A DNA stretch of 64,000 bases, from assembly GCF_900176885.1 (NCBI RefSeq), contig NZ_LT839648.1, positions 2,789,675 to 2,853,674 on the forward strand, in the 5' to 3' direction. Shown here in pieces: positions 52,042-60,426 of this stretch. The position numbers were made by a program, and so were the translations under genes. The stretch's first letter is position 1. Every line of letters starts with the position of its first letter. Below the pieces are notes generated by a model that ran no database searches, was not told the origin of the DNA, and worked only from the letters and a program-made list of their open reading frames with translations. Origin of the DNA: Oceanobacillus senegalensis. GTDB lineage: Bacteria > Bacillota > Bacilli > Bacillales > Amphibacillaceae.

Positions 52042-53621
52042 TTACTTAACCCCATATCTGCTTGAATAAATTTAGAAATATTTTTAGCTTCTGGGCTTAG
52101 ATCAAATGAAATATTTTTATTAATATTTTTCGGAATTTGTCTTGGCCCTTTTGCTTTCTCTACCATTCCTTGCATTTCTTCTGAAGGAGGTGTGCCAAAC
52201 ATATTACCAACTAACATCGCAACAATAGACATGATAACACCGGCTAGGAACGGGTGAATACCTGTTACTGCATCTAGTGTAGCTGTAGTCCAAATAATGT
52301 TAGTCAAAGCACCTACAATCATGCAGCTCATAACTCCAACTTTGTTTGCTTTTTTTGAGTAAACAGATGCAATATATGGCACCATGAAGCTGTTCCCCAA
52401 CACACCTGAAGCAAATACAACTAGAGCAAAGATACTAGGTGGTTGATAGATTGCAACAATAATACCAACAACCCCTACCGATAAAATACATAGGCGTGAT
52501 ACAAGGACTACTTTTTCTTGACTGGCTTTCTTGTTAATTAATCGTTGATAAATATCCCTAGATAGTATGGTCCCTGTTTGCATCAAAATGGAGTCAGAAG
52601 TTGACATAATAGCCGCCATCAAGGCTGAAAGCAATATAGCAGCAAATATTCCAGGAAAAAATGTATAAGCTAGCATAGGGATTACCATTTCAGGATCGGA
52701 TATATTCGGAAGCATAATAATTGCTGCGAAACCAAGTATATATGGTGTGAAAACAAATATTTGGTTCCACACAGCTGAAACTATTATAGCTCCCTTAACG
52801 GTCTTCGTACTCTGCATGGACATGTGACGGACCACTACATGTGGTAGACCCATGTAAGTAATAGCATAAATTAGGATAGCACCAAGCACCATCCCCCATT
52901 GTCCATAGTAAGCTAAATCTTTACCCCAAATACTTAAATATGTGGGATCAATTGCTGCTAACCCTTCATTGATACCAGATAATCCACCAATATGAAAGAG
53001 TGCCATTACGGCAATACCTGCAATACCAAGTACCATGATGATACCTTGTACAAAATCCGTCCACACAACAGCCAGATAACCACCTGTTACCGTGTAAATG
53101 ATAATGACACCTACACCTAGGATTAGTGCTAGCTGATAATTAAAACCAGTTAAACTTTCCAATGCCTTCCCAGCAGCAATAAATTGTGCAAAAACATATG
53201 CTGAAAGAAAAACAATAGAAATAATGGAAGCAACGATTTTCACTGCTACGCTCTCATATCTTTTTTCCAAATACTCAATCGGAGACAAAGCGCCTAATAG
53301 CTCCGACATCCTTCTCATTCGTTTACCAAGTACAGAAAGGTTAATAATCGAACCACCGGCATCACCAATGGCATACCAAATGGCATACCAACCTTGTTGG
53401 AAAGCAAGTGCTGGTCCCCCCATAAACATGTAACCACTCATAGATGTACTCTGCATTGTTAAGGCCGTAACAGCGGGTCCTAAACTTCTACCACCAAGAA
53501 TATAGTCATCAACGGAGTTATTTACTTTACGTGAAAAAGATAAACCAATGCCAAGTAAAAATAACATATAAATTATAAAAACAATCATATCCAGATTCAT
53601 TTTCTCCCACCCTTTCCTCAT
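52038..53621 (-). CDS. sodium:solute symporter (SSS family, PutP-like)
   Basis: This is a 527-residue permease with about 13 helices. DYILGGRSLGPAVTALTMQSTSMSGYMFMGGPALAF (starting near residue 33) is the helix 1-2 SSS signature, and SALMAAIMSTSDSILMQ holds the Na+ site serines in helix 8. The C-terminus is a hydrophilic tail. It lies between a 41-residue membrane protein gene and an unknown gene. Candidate substrates from context are pyrimidine breakdown products such as beta-alanine, or pantothenate-like acids. Neither is shown. Confidence 0.88.
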   Translation of the reverse strand: MRKGWEKMNLDMIVFIIYMLFLLGIGLSFSRKVNNSVDDYILGGRSLGPAVTALTMQSTSMSGYMFMGGPALAFQQGWYAIWYAIGDAGGSIINLSVLGKRMRRMSELLGALSPIEYLEKRYESVAVKIVASIISIVFLSAYVFAQFIAAGKALESLTGFNYQLALILGVGVIIIYTVTGGYLAVVWTDFVQGIIMVLGIAGIAVMALFHIGGLSGINEGLAAIDPTYLSIWGKDLAYYGQWGMVLGAILIYAITYMGLPHVVVRHMSMQSTKTVKGAIIVSAVWNQIFVFTPYILGFAAIIMLPNISDPEMVIPMLAYTFFPGIFAAILLSALMAAIMSTSDSILMQTGTILSRDIYQRLINKKASQEKVVLVSRLCILSVGVVGIIVAIYQPPSIFALVVFASGVLGNSFMVPYIASVYSKKANKVGVMSCMIVGALTNIIWTTATLDAVTGIHPFLAGVIMSIVAMLVGNMFGTPPSEEMQGMVEKAKGPRQIPKNINKNISFDLSPEAKNISKFIQADMGLSK

Positions 53622-53636
53622 CTATTGAATCAATCA

Positions 53637-53762
53637 TTATTCGTTTTCCTCTTCATAGAGATCTTCTTTTCTTAGTTTAAAATACATAACAATCCCAAGT
53701 CCTAACCAAAAAAATGGCCATGGTACTAGTAACCAAAATGTTTCTGCCGGAAGGTTAAACAT
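53637..53762 (-). CDS. 41-residue single-helix membrane protein, symporter partner
   Basis: The short frame reads MFNLPAETFWLLVPWPFFWL and continues with GLGIVMYFKLRKED and an acidic end. An excellent ribosome binding site (GGAGGAGGTGG) sits upstream, and the gene ends 15 nt before the symporter. One tryptophan-rich helix spans about 8-28. Small proteins of this kind often precede SSS permeases and are likely accessory subunits. It is too short for routine gene finding and easily missed. Confidence 0.75.
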   Translation of the reverse strand: MFNLPAETFWLLVPWPFFWLGLGIVMYFKLRKEDLYEEENE

Positions 53763-53896
53763 CAAAACCACCTCCTCCATTCTAATTTTTATAAAAAATC
53801 TTTATATCCAGCATTGTTCTTACTTATTGTTATGAAGCTTCCTTCAAGCGCATGAAAAGGCTTACATTATATGGTTATAAGGCTATTAGGATCACT

Positions 53897-53925
53897 TAAA
53901 AGTAGGGTCATTACCTGACCCTACT
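53897..53925 (-). terminator. terminator after mmsA
   Basis: AGTAGGGTCA and TGACCCTACT are a perfect 10-bp stem with a 5-nt loop. The minus strand continues TTTTAAG. Confidence 0.8.
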
Positions 53926-53927
53926 TC

Positions 53928-55439
53928 CTAACTACTAGGAAAATCGAAGTTTGTTTCGTTTTCTGTCTCCTCTTGATCAAACCATCTTTCAGATACTGTT
54001 TTTGTTTTCGTGAAAAATCGAGCGGTGTCTGGACCGAACATTTGCCCTTCTCCATATCTTGAACCTTTCCAGCCACCAAAGTTATGATACCCAACCGGGA
54101 TAGGAATTGGAACATTCACACCAACCATACCAACTTCAATTTCTTGTGTGAATTTCCTTGCGTGACGACCACTATTTGTAAATACGGTGACACCATTACC
54201 ATATTTATGATCATTAATGAGGTCGATTGCTTCATCAATAGTATCTACATTAACAATAATCCGTGCAGGTCCAAATACTTCTTCTTTATACATATTCATG
54301 TCTGAGGTAACCTGATCAAGTAGTGTTGCACCAAGATAGAATCCTTTGTTGTTTTCTACTTCAGCTTTTCTACCATCTACAACGATATTTGCTCCTTCCT
54401 CCACTGCTTGATCTATAGCTAGAAGAATACTTTGCTTTGCTTCCTCGCTGATTACGGCACCAAAGTCCACATCTTCATCATCAAACGAACCTACTTTTAA
54501 TTTCTCCACTTTAACTTTTAACTTTTCTGTAAAGACTTTAGCAGTTTTTTCTCCTACCGGCATCGCAACAGATATTGCCATACAACGCTGTGAAGCTGCG
54601 CCATATGCTGCACCTATAAAAGAATCAACGGCTTTATCTATATCTGCATCCGGCATAATGACCATATGGTTTTTCCCACCACCAAATGCATTTACTCGTT
54701 TATGATACTTGGTTCCTGTCTCATAAATAATCTCCGCCACCTTTGTTGAACCGACAAAACTTATAGCATGGATGTCTTCGTGAGTAATAATGGCATCGAC
54801 CGTATCTTTATCCCCATTTATCACATTCCACACACCCGAAGGCAATCCCGCTTTTTCCCAAAGCTCTGAAATATAAATTGCAGAGCATGGTACCTTCTCA
54901 GACGGTTTTAAAATCATCGCATTTCCCACGGCAACCGCCATAACACTCATTGCAAGTGGAACCATAACAGGGAAATTAAATGGAGAGATACAGGTTACAA
55001 CACCCAAAGGCTGTTTCATGGAGTAGGAATTAATGTCACCACCAACATTAACAGAATGTTCTCCCTTTAAAATATGTGGTGCACCAATAGCTAAATCTAC
55101 TGATTCAATGCCACGACTTATTTCCCCTTTAGCATCTGAAATGGTTTTGCCATTTTCTTTTCCAATTAATCGTGCTAATTCATCTGTATTTTCAACAAGT
55201 AGCTGTCTAAATTTATGAAGAACCTGTACTCTTTTTCCCACTGAGGTATTTTCCCATTTTTTATAAGCTTCTTTTGCTAGCTTCACCGTTTCATTTACCT
55301 CTTCTTTTGAAGCAAATGGTACAGTAGCAATTTTCTCTCCTGTTGAAGGACTATAGACAAATCCAAAACGGCTATTTGTCCCTTCCACTTTTTCACCATT
55401 GATATAATGTGGAATAGATTTGACTGATACAGTCTCCAT
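53928..55439 (-). CDS. mmsA: methylmalonate/malonate-semialdehyde dehydrogenase, CoA-acylating (MmsA/IolA type)
   Basis: This is a 503-residue aldehyde dehydrogenase. VTCISPFNFPVMVPLAM (NAD-binding start near 145-165), SFVGSTKVAE (G-rich turn), AFGGGKNHMVIMPDAD, and the catalytic cysteine in SQRCMAIS (about 285) are MmsA-specific. It turns malonate semialdehyde into acetyl-CoA (or methylmalonate semialdehyde into propionyl-CoA) with CO2 release. Downstream of an omega-aminotransferase, its likely job here is the last step of beta-alanine breakdown. The acidic C-terminus ends QEETENETNFDFPSS. A 142-nt gap without an evident terminator separates it from the aminotransferase gene. Confidence 0.93.
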   Translation of the reverse strand: METVSVKSIPHYINGEKVEGTNSRFGFVYSPSTGEKIATVPFASKEEVNETVKLAKEAYKKWENTSVGKRVQVLHKFRQLLVENTDELARLIGKENGKTISDAKGEISRGIESVDLAIGAPHILKGEHSVNVGGDINSYSMKQPLGVVTCISPFNFPVMVPLAMSVMAVAVGNAMILKPSEKVPCSAIYISELWEKAGLPSGVWNVINGDKDTVDAIITHEDIHAISFVGSTKVAEIIYETGTKYHKRVNAFGGGKNHMVIMPDADIDKAVDSFIGAAYGAASQRCMAISVAMPVGEKTAKVFTEKLKVKVEKLKVGSFDDEDVDFGAVISEEAKQSILLAIDQAVEEGANIVVDGRKAEVENNKGFYLGATLLDQVTSDMNMYKEEVFGPARIIVNVDTIDEAIDLINDHKYGNGVTVFTNSGRHARKFTQEIEVGMVGVNVPIPIPVGYHNFGGWKGSRYGEGQMFGPDTARFFTKTKTVSERWFDQEETENETNFDFPSS

Positions 55440-55581
55440 TTAAGAGCCCCCTTTTTTCATTTAATCATTCCAACAACTATTGCCTACCTCTTAATTACAC
55501 CACTTCGTTGTATATACTTATTTACGAGATTCTTCCTTATAATCAATAGACCGCATGTTTACTCCAATCGTATTTGATGTC

Positions 55582-56940
55582 TCATGCCATATTTTCTTTA
55601 AATACTTTACGTAAAACAGCAATCATAAAATCAATATCATCATCTGTACTAGAAAGCGGCGGACTAAGTGTAATAATATTCGTATATCCAGCCACGGTAT
55701 CTCCATTTTTCCCAACTATTAATCCATTGTCTTTACAATCTGCAATTATTTTCCCTACACGTTCTTTTGATGCAGGTACTTTCGTTTCTTTATCCTCCAC
55801 CATTTCAATACCCACAATTAATCCAAGTCCACGTAAATCACCTACATAATCATAGCTACGTATCTCATCCAACCCTTGTAGCAACTTATTTCCTAATTCC
55901 TCGGAACGGTCGTATAAATTTTCCTTTTCCATAATTTCAATATTTTTTAGTGCTAATGCACAAGCTGCTGGATTTCCACCAAAAGTATTGACATGTCTAA
56001 AATGACTATTTTCTTCTCCACTCTTAAATGTTTCATAGATATCTTTTCTAACAGCTGTTACTGATAATGGTAGATAAGCACTTGTTAACCCTTTAGCCAT
56101 TGTGATAATATCAGGCTTCACATTAGAATGCTGATGTCCGAACGCCTGACCAGTACGACCAAAACCACAGATAACTTCATCAATAATTAATAACACACCA
56201 TGTTTATGACAGATTTCTTGAACTTTCTCGACGTAAATTGGGTCTGGTATAAGAATTCCTCCACCAGTAATAACCGGTTCCATAATGACAGCAGCGATTG
56301 TTTCCTTTTGTTCCCAAATAATTGTGTCTTCAATCTCTCTTGCTTTTTGTATATTGTACTCACGAACAGACATTCCTTCTGGTTTTCGGTAATTATCTGG
56401 TGGAGCAACATGTAAAAAACCTGATGAAAGTGGTTCATATTTATATTTTCTTAAAGCCTGACCAGTAGCAGATAATGCCCCCATCGAACTACCGTGATAT
56501 GCACGGTAACGGGAAATAACTTTATAACGGTTAGCATCACCATTTTGTTGATGATATTGGCGTGCCATTTTGAATGCAACCTCATTTGCATCGGAGCCAC
56601 TATTCGAATAGAATATCATGTAGTCACCACCGAGCATTTCATTGAGCTTTTCTGCTAACTCAATGGCAGGCAAATGACTTTGTGTCATCGGCACATAAGC
56701 CATTTTTTTAATTTGATCATATGCGGCCTGTGCTAATTCCTCACGACCATATCCAACGTTCACACACCATAGACCCGACATACCATCTAAATAACGATTT
56801 CCATCACTATCCGTAATCCAAGAGCCTTTACCTTCTTCCATAATCATTGGTGGATTTTTTTCACTATAAGGTGAAATATGATGCCATATATTTTGACGAT
56901 CCCTTTCTGTAAGTGACTGCATTTTTTTAACCGTTTCCAT
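55582..56940 (-). CDS. class III aminotransferase (beta-alanine/omega-amino acid:pyruvate type)
   Basis: This is a 452-residue fold-type I PLP enzyme. SGLWCVNVGYGREELA near 55, YSNSGSDANEVAFKMAR (near 110), the aspartate in LLIIDEVICGFGRTG, and the PLP lysine in ITMAKGLTSAYLPLS (near 285) identify the class. In this neighbourhood the best substrate is beta-alanine, giving malonate semialdehyde for MmsA. Taurine, putrescine or 4-aminobutyrate are alternatives in the class. It is divergent from the PucR-family regulator, which probably controls it. The ribosome binding site is GGGGGAAG. Confidence 0.88.
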   Translation of the reverse strand: METVKKMQSLTERDRQNIWHHISPYSEKNPPMIMEEGKGSWITDSDGNRYLDGMSGLWCVNVGYGREELAQAAYDQIKKMAYVPMTQSHLPAIELAEKLNEMLGGDYMIFYSNSGSDANEVAFKMARQYHQQNGDANRYKVISRYRAYHGSSMGALSATGQALRKYKYEPLSSGFLHVAPPDNYRKPEGMSVREYNIQKAREIEDTIIWEQKETIAAVIMEPVITGGGILIPDPIYVEKVQEICHKHGVLLIIDEVICGFGRTGQAFGHQHSNVKPDIITMAKGLTSAYLPLSVTAVRKDIYETFKSGEENSHFRHVNTFGGNPAACALALKNIEIMEKENLYDRSEELGNKLLQGLDEIRSYDYVGDLRGLGLIVGIEMVEDKETKVPASKERVGKIIADCKDNGLIVGKNGDTVAGYTNIITLSPPLSSTDDDIDFMIAVLRKVFKENMA

Positions 56941-57010
56941 TAAAATCTTCCCCCTTTTAACTTAATGTCCAAATGGCGGCTACTACCTATTTAATTAATA
57001 CTATTTAGAT

Positions 57011-57039
57011 TTGACAAAATTTTAAGTATATTACATAAT
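57011..57039 (+). promoter_or_regulatory. promoter of the PucR-family regulator gene
   Basis: TTGACA (57011-57016), exactly 17 nt, then CATAAT (57034-57039). A further TATAAT lies at 57046-57051. The ATG is at 57129. Confidence 0.7.
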
Positions 57040-57068
57040 CTATTGTATAATGGATATATCAAGTAGTC

Positions 57069-57087
57069 ATTTAACAAACTGTTAAAT
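57069..57087. promoter_or_regulatory. ATTTAACA-N3-TGTTAAAT perfect inverted repeat
   Basis: Eight-bp arms with the spacer AAC lie between the promoter and the start of the PucR-family gene, in the region shared with the divergent aminotransferase gene. It has no T-run. It is a candidate operator for autoregulation. Confidence 0.5.
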
Positions 57088-57128
57088 TTTTCGGGTTTAC
57101 CTTTTACGATTTGAAGGGTGGGAATTAA

Positions 57129-58793
57129 ATGGAGAAGTGGGCAATTACAATTGAAGATGTTTTATCACGTGACGTGTTTCGGAATGCCAAACTTGTTGCA
57201 GGTTTAATTGGAGTACAGCGAGAAATTAAATGGACACACATTCTGGAAGCAGGAGATATTGAGTCATTTATTAATGGTGGTGAGCTCATCCTTACAACTG
57301 GTTCTGGAATCCAATTTGACTCTCCAGAGGGGATTCCGTATATTGAAAAATTAAAAAATAAGAATGTAGCAGGCATTTGCATCGAACTTGGAACAAACAT
57401 CAAAAAAATCCATCCAGATATCATTCAATATGGAAATGACCACAATTTTCCGTTAATTGTATTTAATGAAATCGTTAAATTTGTCGATATCACACAAGAC
57501 CTTCACACATTAATCATTAACAATCATCATCACATGTTAAGTCAGCTTAATATATTTTCCAAAACAGTTAATGAACTTTCCTTACTCCCCAATGGCATCT
57601 TAAAAATTTTAAAAGAACTATATCTTCATATGAATATAGATATCCTTTTTATGACAGATGATACGAAAAACTACTACTATCCACCCAAAGCAAAAGATGA
57701 TTGTGATTTCTTTCAAACTTTAATCGAAAAGACGAGCAGCACAAAGCAATATGGGAAATTTTTACAAGATAGTCATTATTATCTGATATTCCCTATAAAA
57801 GGACTTGGACATACCTGGGGATATTTATGCCTTAAACACAAATCAAGTGAATTAGACGAATTTTCATTCTCCCTAATTGATCGGGCTAATTTGGCTATCG
57901 CTCAAATCATGCTGCGTAACAGGACAATAGAAGAAAGGAAACAGAATCAGGAAGAAGATATTATTCGTAGACTTATCCAAGGTAAAAACTGTGATGGAAC
58001 AGAAATACAAAAAGTCCTTCCTGCTCCCGCAAAGAACTTAAATTACCGCTTATTTCTAATCCAAAACCATAACTTTGAGACTAATACTAATAGAGAAGAT
58101 TGGGAAGAAATCAAATTGCAACAATCCATAATTATTCGTTCCTTATTTCGAAAAGGTGGATGTATTCCTGCCATATCTATCAGTAAAGATAAGATAGTGG
58201 TTATTGCTTCCTTTTATAAGAATGATAAAGCAGAAAAGGATACGGATCGATTTCAAAAGATTTCAGAGGAAATAAAACGCATTGAAGAAAAAAATATCTT
58301 TTATGGGAATCAATGTACGATTGGAATTAGTAACCTTAAGCAGGACTACAACACTCTTGATTCAAGCTACCGAGAAGCTAAAAATGTCATTCTTATCCAA
58401 TCATTTAACTTAATACAAACTTATTTTTATGAGAATATTGGAGTCTATCGCGTCCTATTAGAAATGTTGGAACATGATAGTTTACATACCTTTGTTCAGG
58501 AATACTTAGGACCAATACTCAACTATGATAAACAGACAAAAGGCGAGCTTTTACTGACACTTTCAACGTACTTACAATGCTTAGGTTCCAAAAAATTAAC
58601 AGCAGAACGCCTATATATTGTACGACAGACATTATACCATCGGTTAGAAAAGATTAGTAATCTCTTAGGAGAAGATTTTATGAATCCAGTGAATAGACAA
58701 GCCATTGAATTGGCAGTAACTGCCTATCACCTTTTGGAATACAAAGAACTTCAAAAAGAAGGCACAAGCCATAGAACACTGGTTTTTAGCTGA
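57129..58793 (+). CDS. PucR-family transcriptional regulator
   Basis: This is a 554-residue regulator with the PucR N-terminal ligand domain (about 6-125, VLSRDVFRNAKLVAGLIG and HILEAGDIESFINGGELILTTG by position 35-56). The middle GAF/GGDEF-like part is about 150-430. The C-terminal PucR helix-turn-helix (485-540) has TLSTYLQCLGSKKLTAERL and YHRLEKISNLLG. In Bacillus PucR activates purine/allantoin degradation. Here it lies within the pyrimidine/beta-alanine genes, so it probably senses one of their intermediates and activates the aminotransferase and perhaps the preA-hydA operon. This is an inference. Confidence 0.85.
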   Translation: MEKWAITIEDVLSRDVFRNAKLVAGLIGVQREIKWTHILEAGDIESFINGGELILTTGSGIQFDSPEGIPYIEKLKNKNVAGICIELGTNIKKIHPDIIQYGNDHNFPLIVFNEIVKFVDITQDLHTLIINNHHHMLSQLNIFSKTVNELSLLPNGILKILKELYLHMNIDILFMTDDTKNYYYPPKAKDDCDFFQTLIEKTSSTKQYGKFLQDSHYYLIFPIKGLGHTWGYLCLKHKSSELDEFSFSLIDRANLAIAQIMLRNRTIEERKQNQEEDIIRRLIQGKNCDGTEIQKVLPAPAKNLNYRLFLIQNHNFETNTNREDWEEIKLQQSIIIRSLFRKGGCIPAISISKDKIVVIASFYKNDKAEKDTDRFQKISEEIKRIEEKNIFYGNQCTIGISNLKQDYNTLDSSYREAKNVILIQSFNLIQTYFYENIGVYRVLLEMLEHDSLHTFVQEYLGPILNYDKQTKGELLLTLSTYLQCLGSKKLTAERLYIVRQTLYHRLEKISNLLGEDFMNPVNRQAIELAVTAYHLLEYKELQKEGTSHRTLVFS

Positions 58794-58797
58794 TAGA

Positions 58798-58833
58798 AAA
58801 GGGCATAGATAAATCATCTACGCCCTTTAAAAA
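58798..58833. terminator. bidirectional terminator
   Basis: AAAGGGC and GCCCTTT with inner TAGAT/ATCTA form one long stem, followed by AAAAA on the plus strand (T's on the minus strand). Confidence 0.75.
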
Positions 58834-58870
58834 CTTAAAACATCGTAAAGCTTACAACTATATTCTTCAA

Positions 58871-60106
58871 TTATTTTGCAACCAATTCCAATACCGTCTG
58901 CAATACAACATTTACTCCTTTTTCACAATCCTCCCAAGATGTTAACTCATCCTCAGAATGACTTTTTCCATTCACACTTGGTACAAAAATCATAGCAGCC
59001 GGAATATACGTTGCAATAAACTGTGCGTCATGACCAGCACCACTAGGCATTCGTTTATATGTGTAATCTAAAGAACTACAAGAATTCTCCATAGTACTAA
59101 CAAGTTGATCATTAAACCAAACCGTATCACGATCCCATAGTTTGTTAGCAGTCACCGCACATTTTTCTCTACCTTCTGATTCAGTCAAACCTTGAATAAT
59201 ATCCTCCACCTGACGGATGGTATCCGCTTCTTTATGACGTGCTTCAATTGTGAACACAACTTTATTTGGAATAACGGTATGAATATTAGGACTAACATCC
59301 ACTCTACCAATCGTGTAAACCAAATCACTATCTAATTTACTCATTTTATCTCGGATCTCGTTTATTAAATTATTTGCAGCGAACAATGCATCTTTACGCA
59401 TAGACATTGGCGTTGTACCAGCATGATCGGAATCTCCAGTCACTTCAATTTCATAGCAGCACATGCCAACGACACACTCAACAACTCCAATATCAATTGA
59501 TTCATTTTCTAACACTGGACCTTGTTCAATATGCAACTCAATAAATGCAGACGCATCTTGAAGTCGATTTTCTTTTTCACCTTCATAACCACTTGCCTTT
59601 AAAGCTTCTTCAAATGTTACACCTTTCGTGTCTGTGGACTTTAGCATCTGTCCTTTATCAAAGCGACCAGACATAACTCCAGAAGCCATCATAGAAGGTT
59701 CAAATCTTGCTCCTTCTTCATTTGTAATATTAGCAACAACAATAGGCACTTGTGGCTTAATATTATTATCAACCAATGTTCGAACCACTTCAAGACCTGT
59801 TATAACACCAAGAGCACCATCAAATCGTCCCCCTTTTTTAACAGAGTCCAAGTGAGATCCAATGACAACAGGAGGCTTACTATTATCTAGACCTGGCAAC
59901 GTAGCATACATGCTTCCCATGTCATCCCATTTCACTGTCATTCCAAGTTCCTCACATGAAGATTTAAAGTGATTTCTTACTTGAATGTCGATATTAGATA
60001 ACGCTAAGCGTGTTACTCCATTATTTTCTGTTCGTCCGAAGTCAGCAAATTCTTCTATCGTCTGTTTTAAGCGTTCCCCATTTACTACTACTTTTTGTTT
60101 TTCCAT
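58871..60106 (-). CDS. M20-family N-carbamoyl amino acid hydrolase (beta-ureidopropionase type)
   Basis: This is a 411-residue enzyme from the ATG at 60106, eight nt after GGAGG; the ATG five codons earlier overlaps that site. Metal motifs are GSHLDSVKKGGRFDGALGV, ITNEEGARF and HIEQGPVLE (near 195), and the lid-domain substrate arginine lies in FTIEARHK. The family includes allantoate amidohydrolase, L-carbamoylase and bacterial beta-ureidopropionase. With dihydropyrimidinase in the same operon, the expected reaction is N-carbamoyl-beta-alanine to beta-alanine, CO2 and ammonia. Confidence 0.9.
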   Translation of the reverse strand: MEKQKVVVNGERLKQTIEEFADFGRTENNGVTRLALSNIDIQVRNHFKSSCEELGMTVKWDDMGSMYATLPGLDNSKPPVVIGSHLDSVKKGGRFDGALGVITGLEVVRTLVDNNIKPQVPIVVANITNEEGARFEPSMMASGVMSGRFDKGQMLKSTDTKGVTFEEALKASGYEGEKENRLQDASAFIELHIEQGPVLENESIDIGVVECVVGMCCYEIEVTGDSDHAGTTPMSMRKDALFAANNLINEIRDKMSKLDSDLVYTIGRVDVSPNIHTVIPNKVVFTIEARHKEADTIRQVEDIIQGLTESEGREKCAVTANKLWDRDTVWFNDQLVSTMENSCSSLDYTYKRMPSGAGHDAQFIATYIPAAMIFVPSVNGKSHSEDELTSWEDCEKGVNVVLQTVLELVAK

Positions 60107-60120
60107 ATATACTACCTCCA

Positions 60121-60357
60121 TTAAATAAATAACTTTTTGTGCTTTTGTAATTTTCCTTTCATGACTAGTGTTGTAATATATTTCCTGCTATCTGGGTTGG
60201 TTAGTCGAATGGTACGATGGGAAGCTGACCCATCTATTTTTTCAAACTCCACTAAATCGCCTTCCAACGTCCCTTTAATATTTTTTATCCAATAATTATC
60301 CTGCATCAACTCATCAATGAGGCGCTTTTCATCGATAAATTCATCATAACTAGACAT
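60121..60357 (-). CDS. small unknown protein inside the pyrimidine-degradation operon
   Basis: This 78-residue protein starts at the ATG after AGGAGGG (spacing 10); a TTG two codons earlier is also possible. It is charged, with a helical start (YDEFIDEKRLIDELMQDNYW) and a beta-rich, basic end (GTLEGDLVEFEKIDG, KGKLQKHKKLFI). I recognise no family. It sits between the NCS1 permease and the carbamoylase with gaps of 69 and 14 nt, so it is co-transcribed with pathway genes and probably serves the pathway. Confidence 0.65.
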   Translation of the reverse strand: MSSYDEFIDEKRLIDELMQDNYWIKNIKGTLEGDLVEFEKIDGSASHRTIRLTNPDSRKYITTLVMKGKLQKHKKLFI

Positions 60358-60426
60358 TTTCAAGCATCCCTCCTCTAAGATAAATCGTAAGGTAAATATA
60401 GGAGAACATTCCACCTCCCCCCACTA

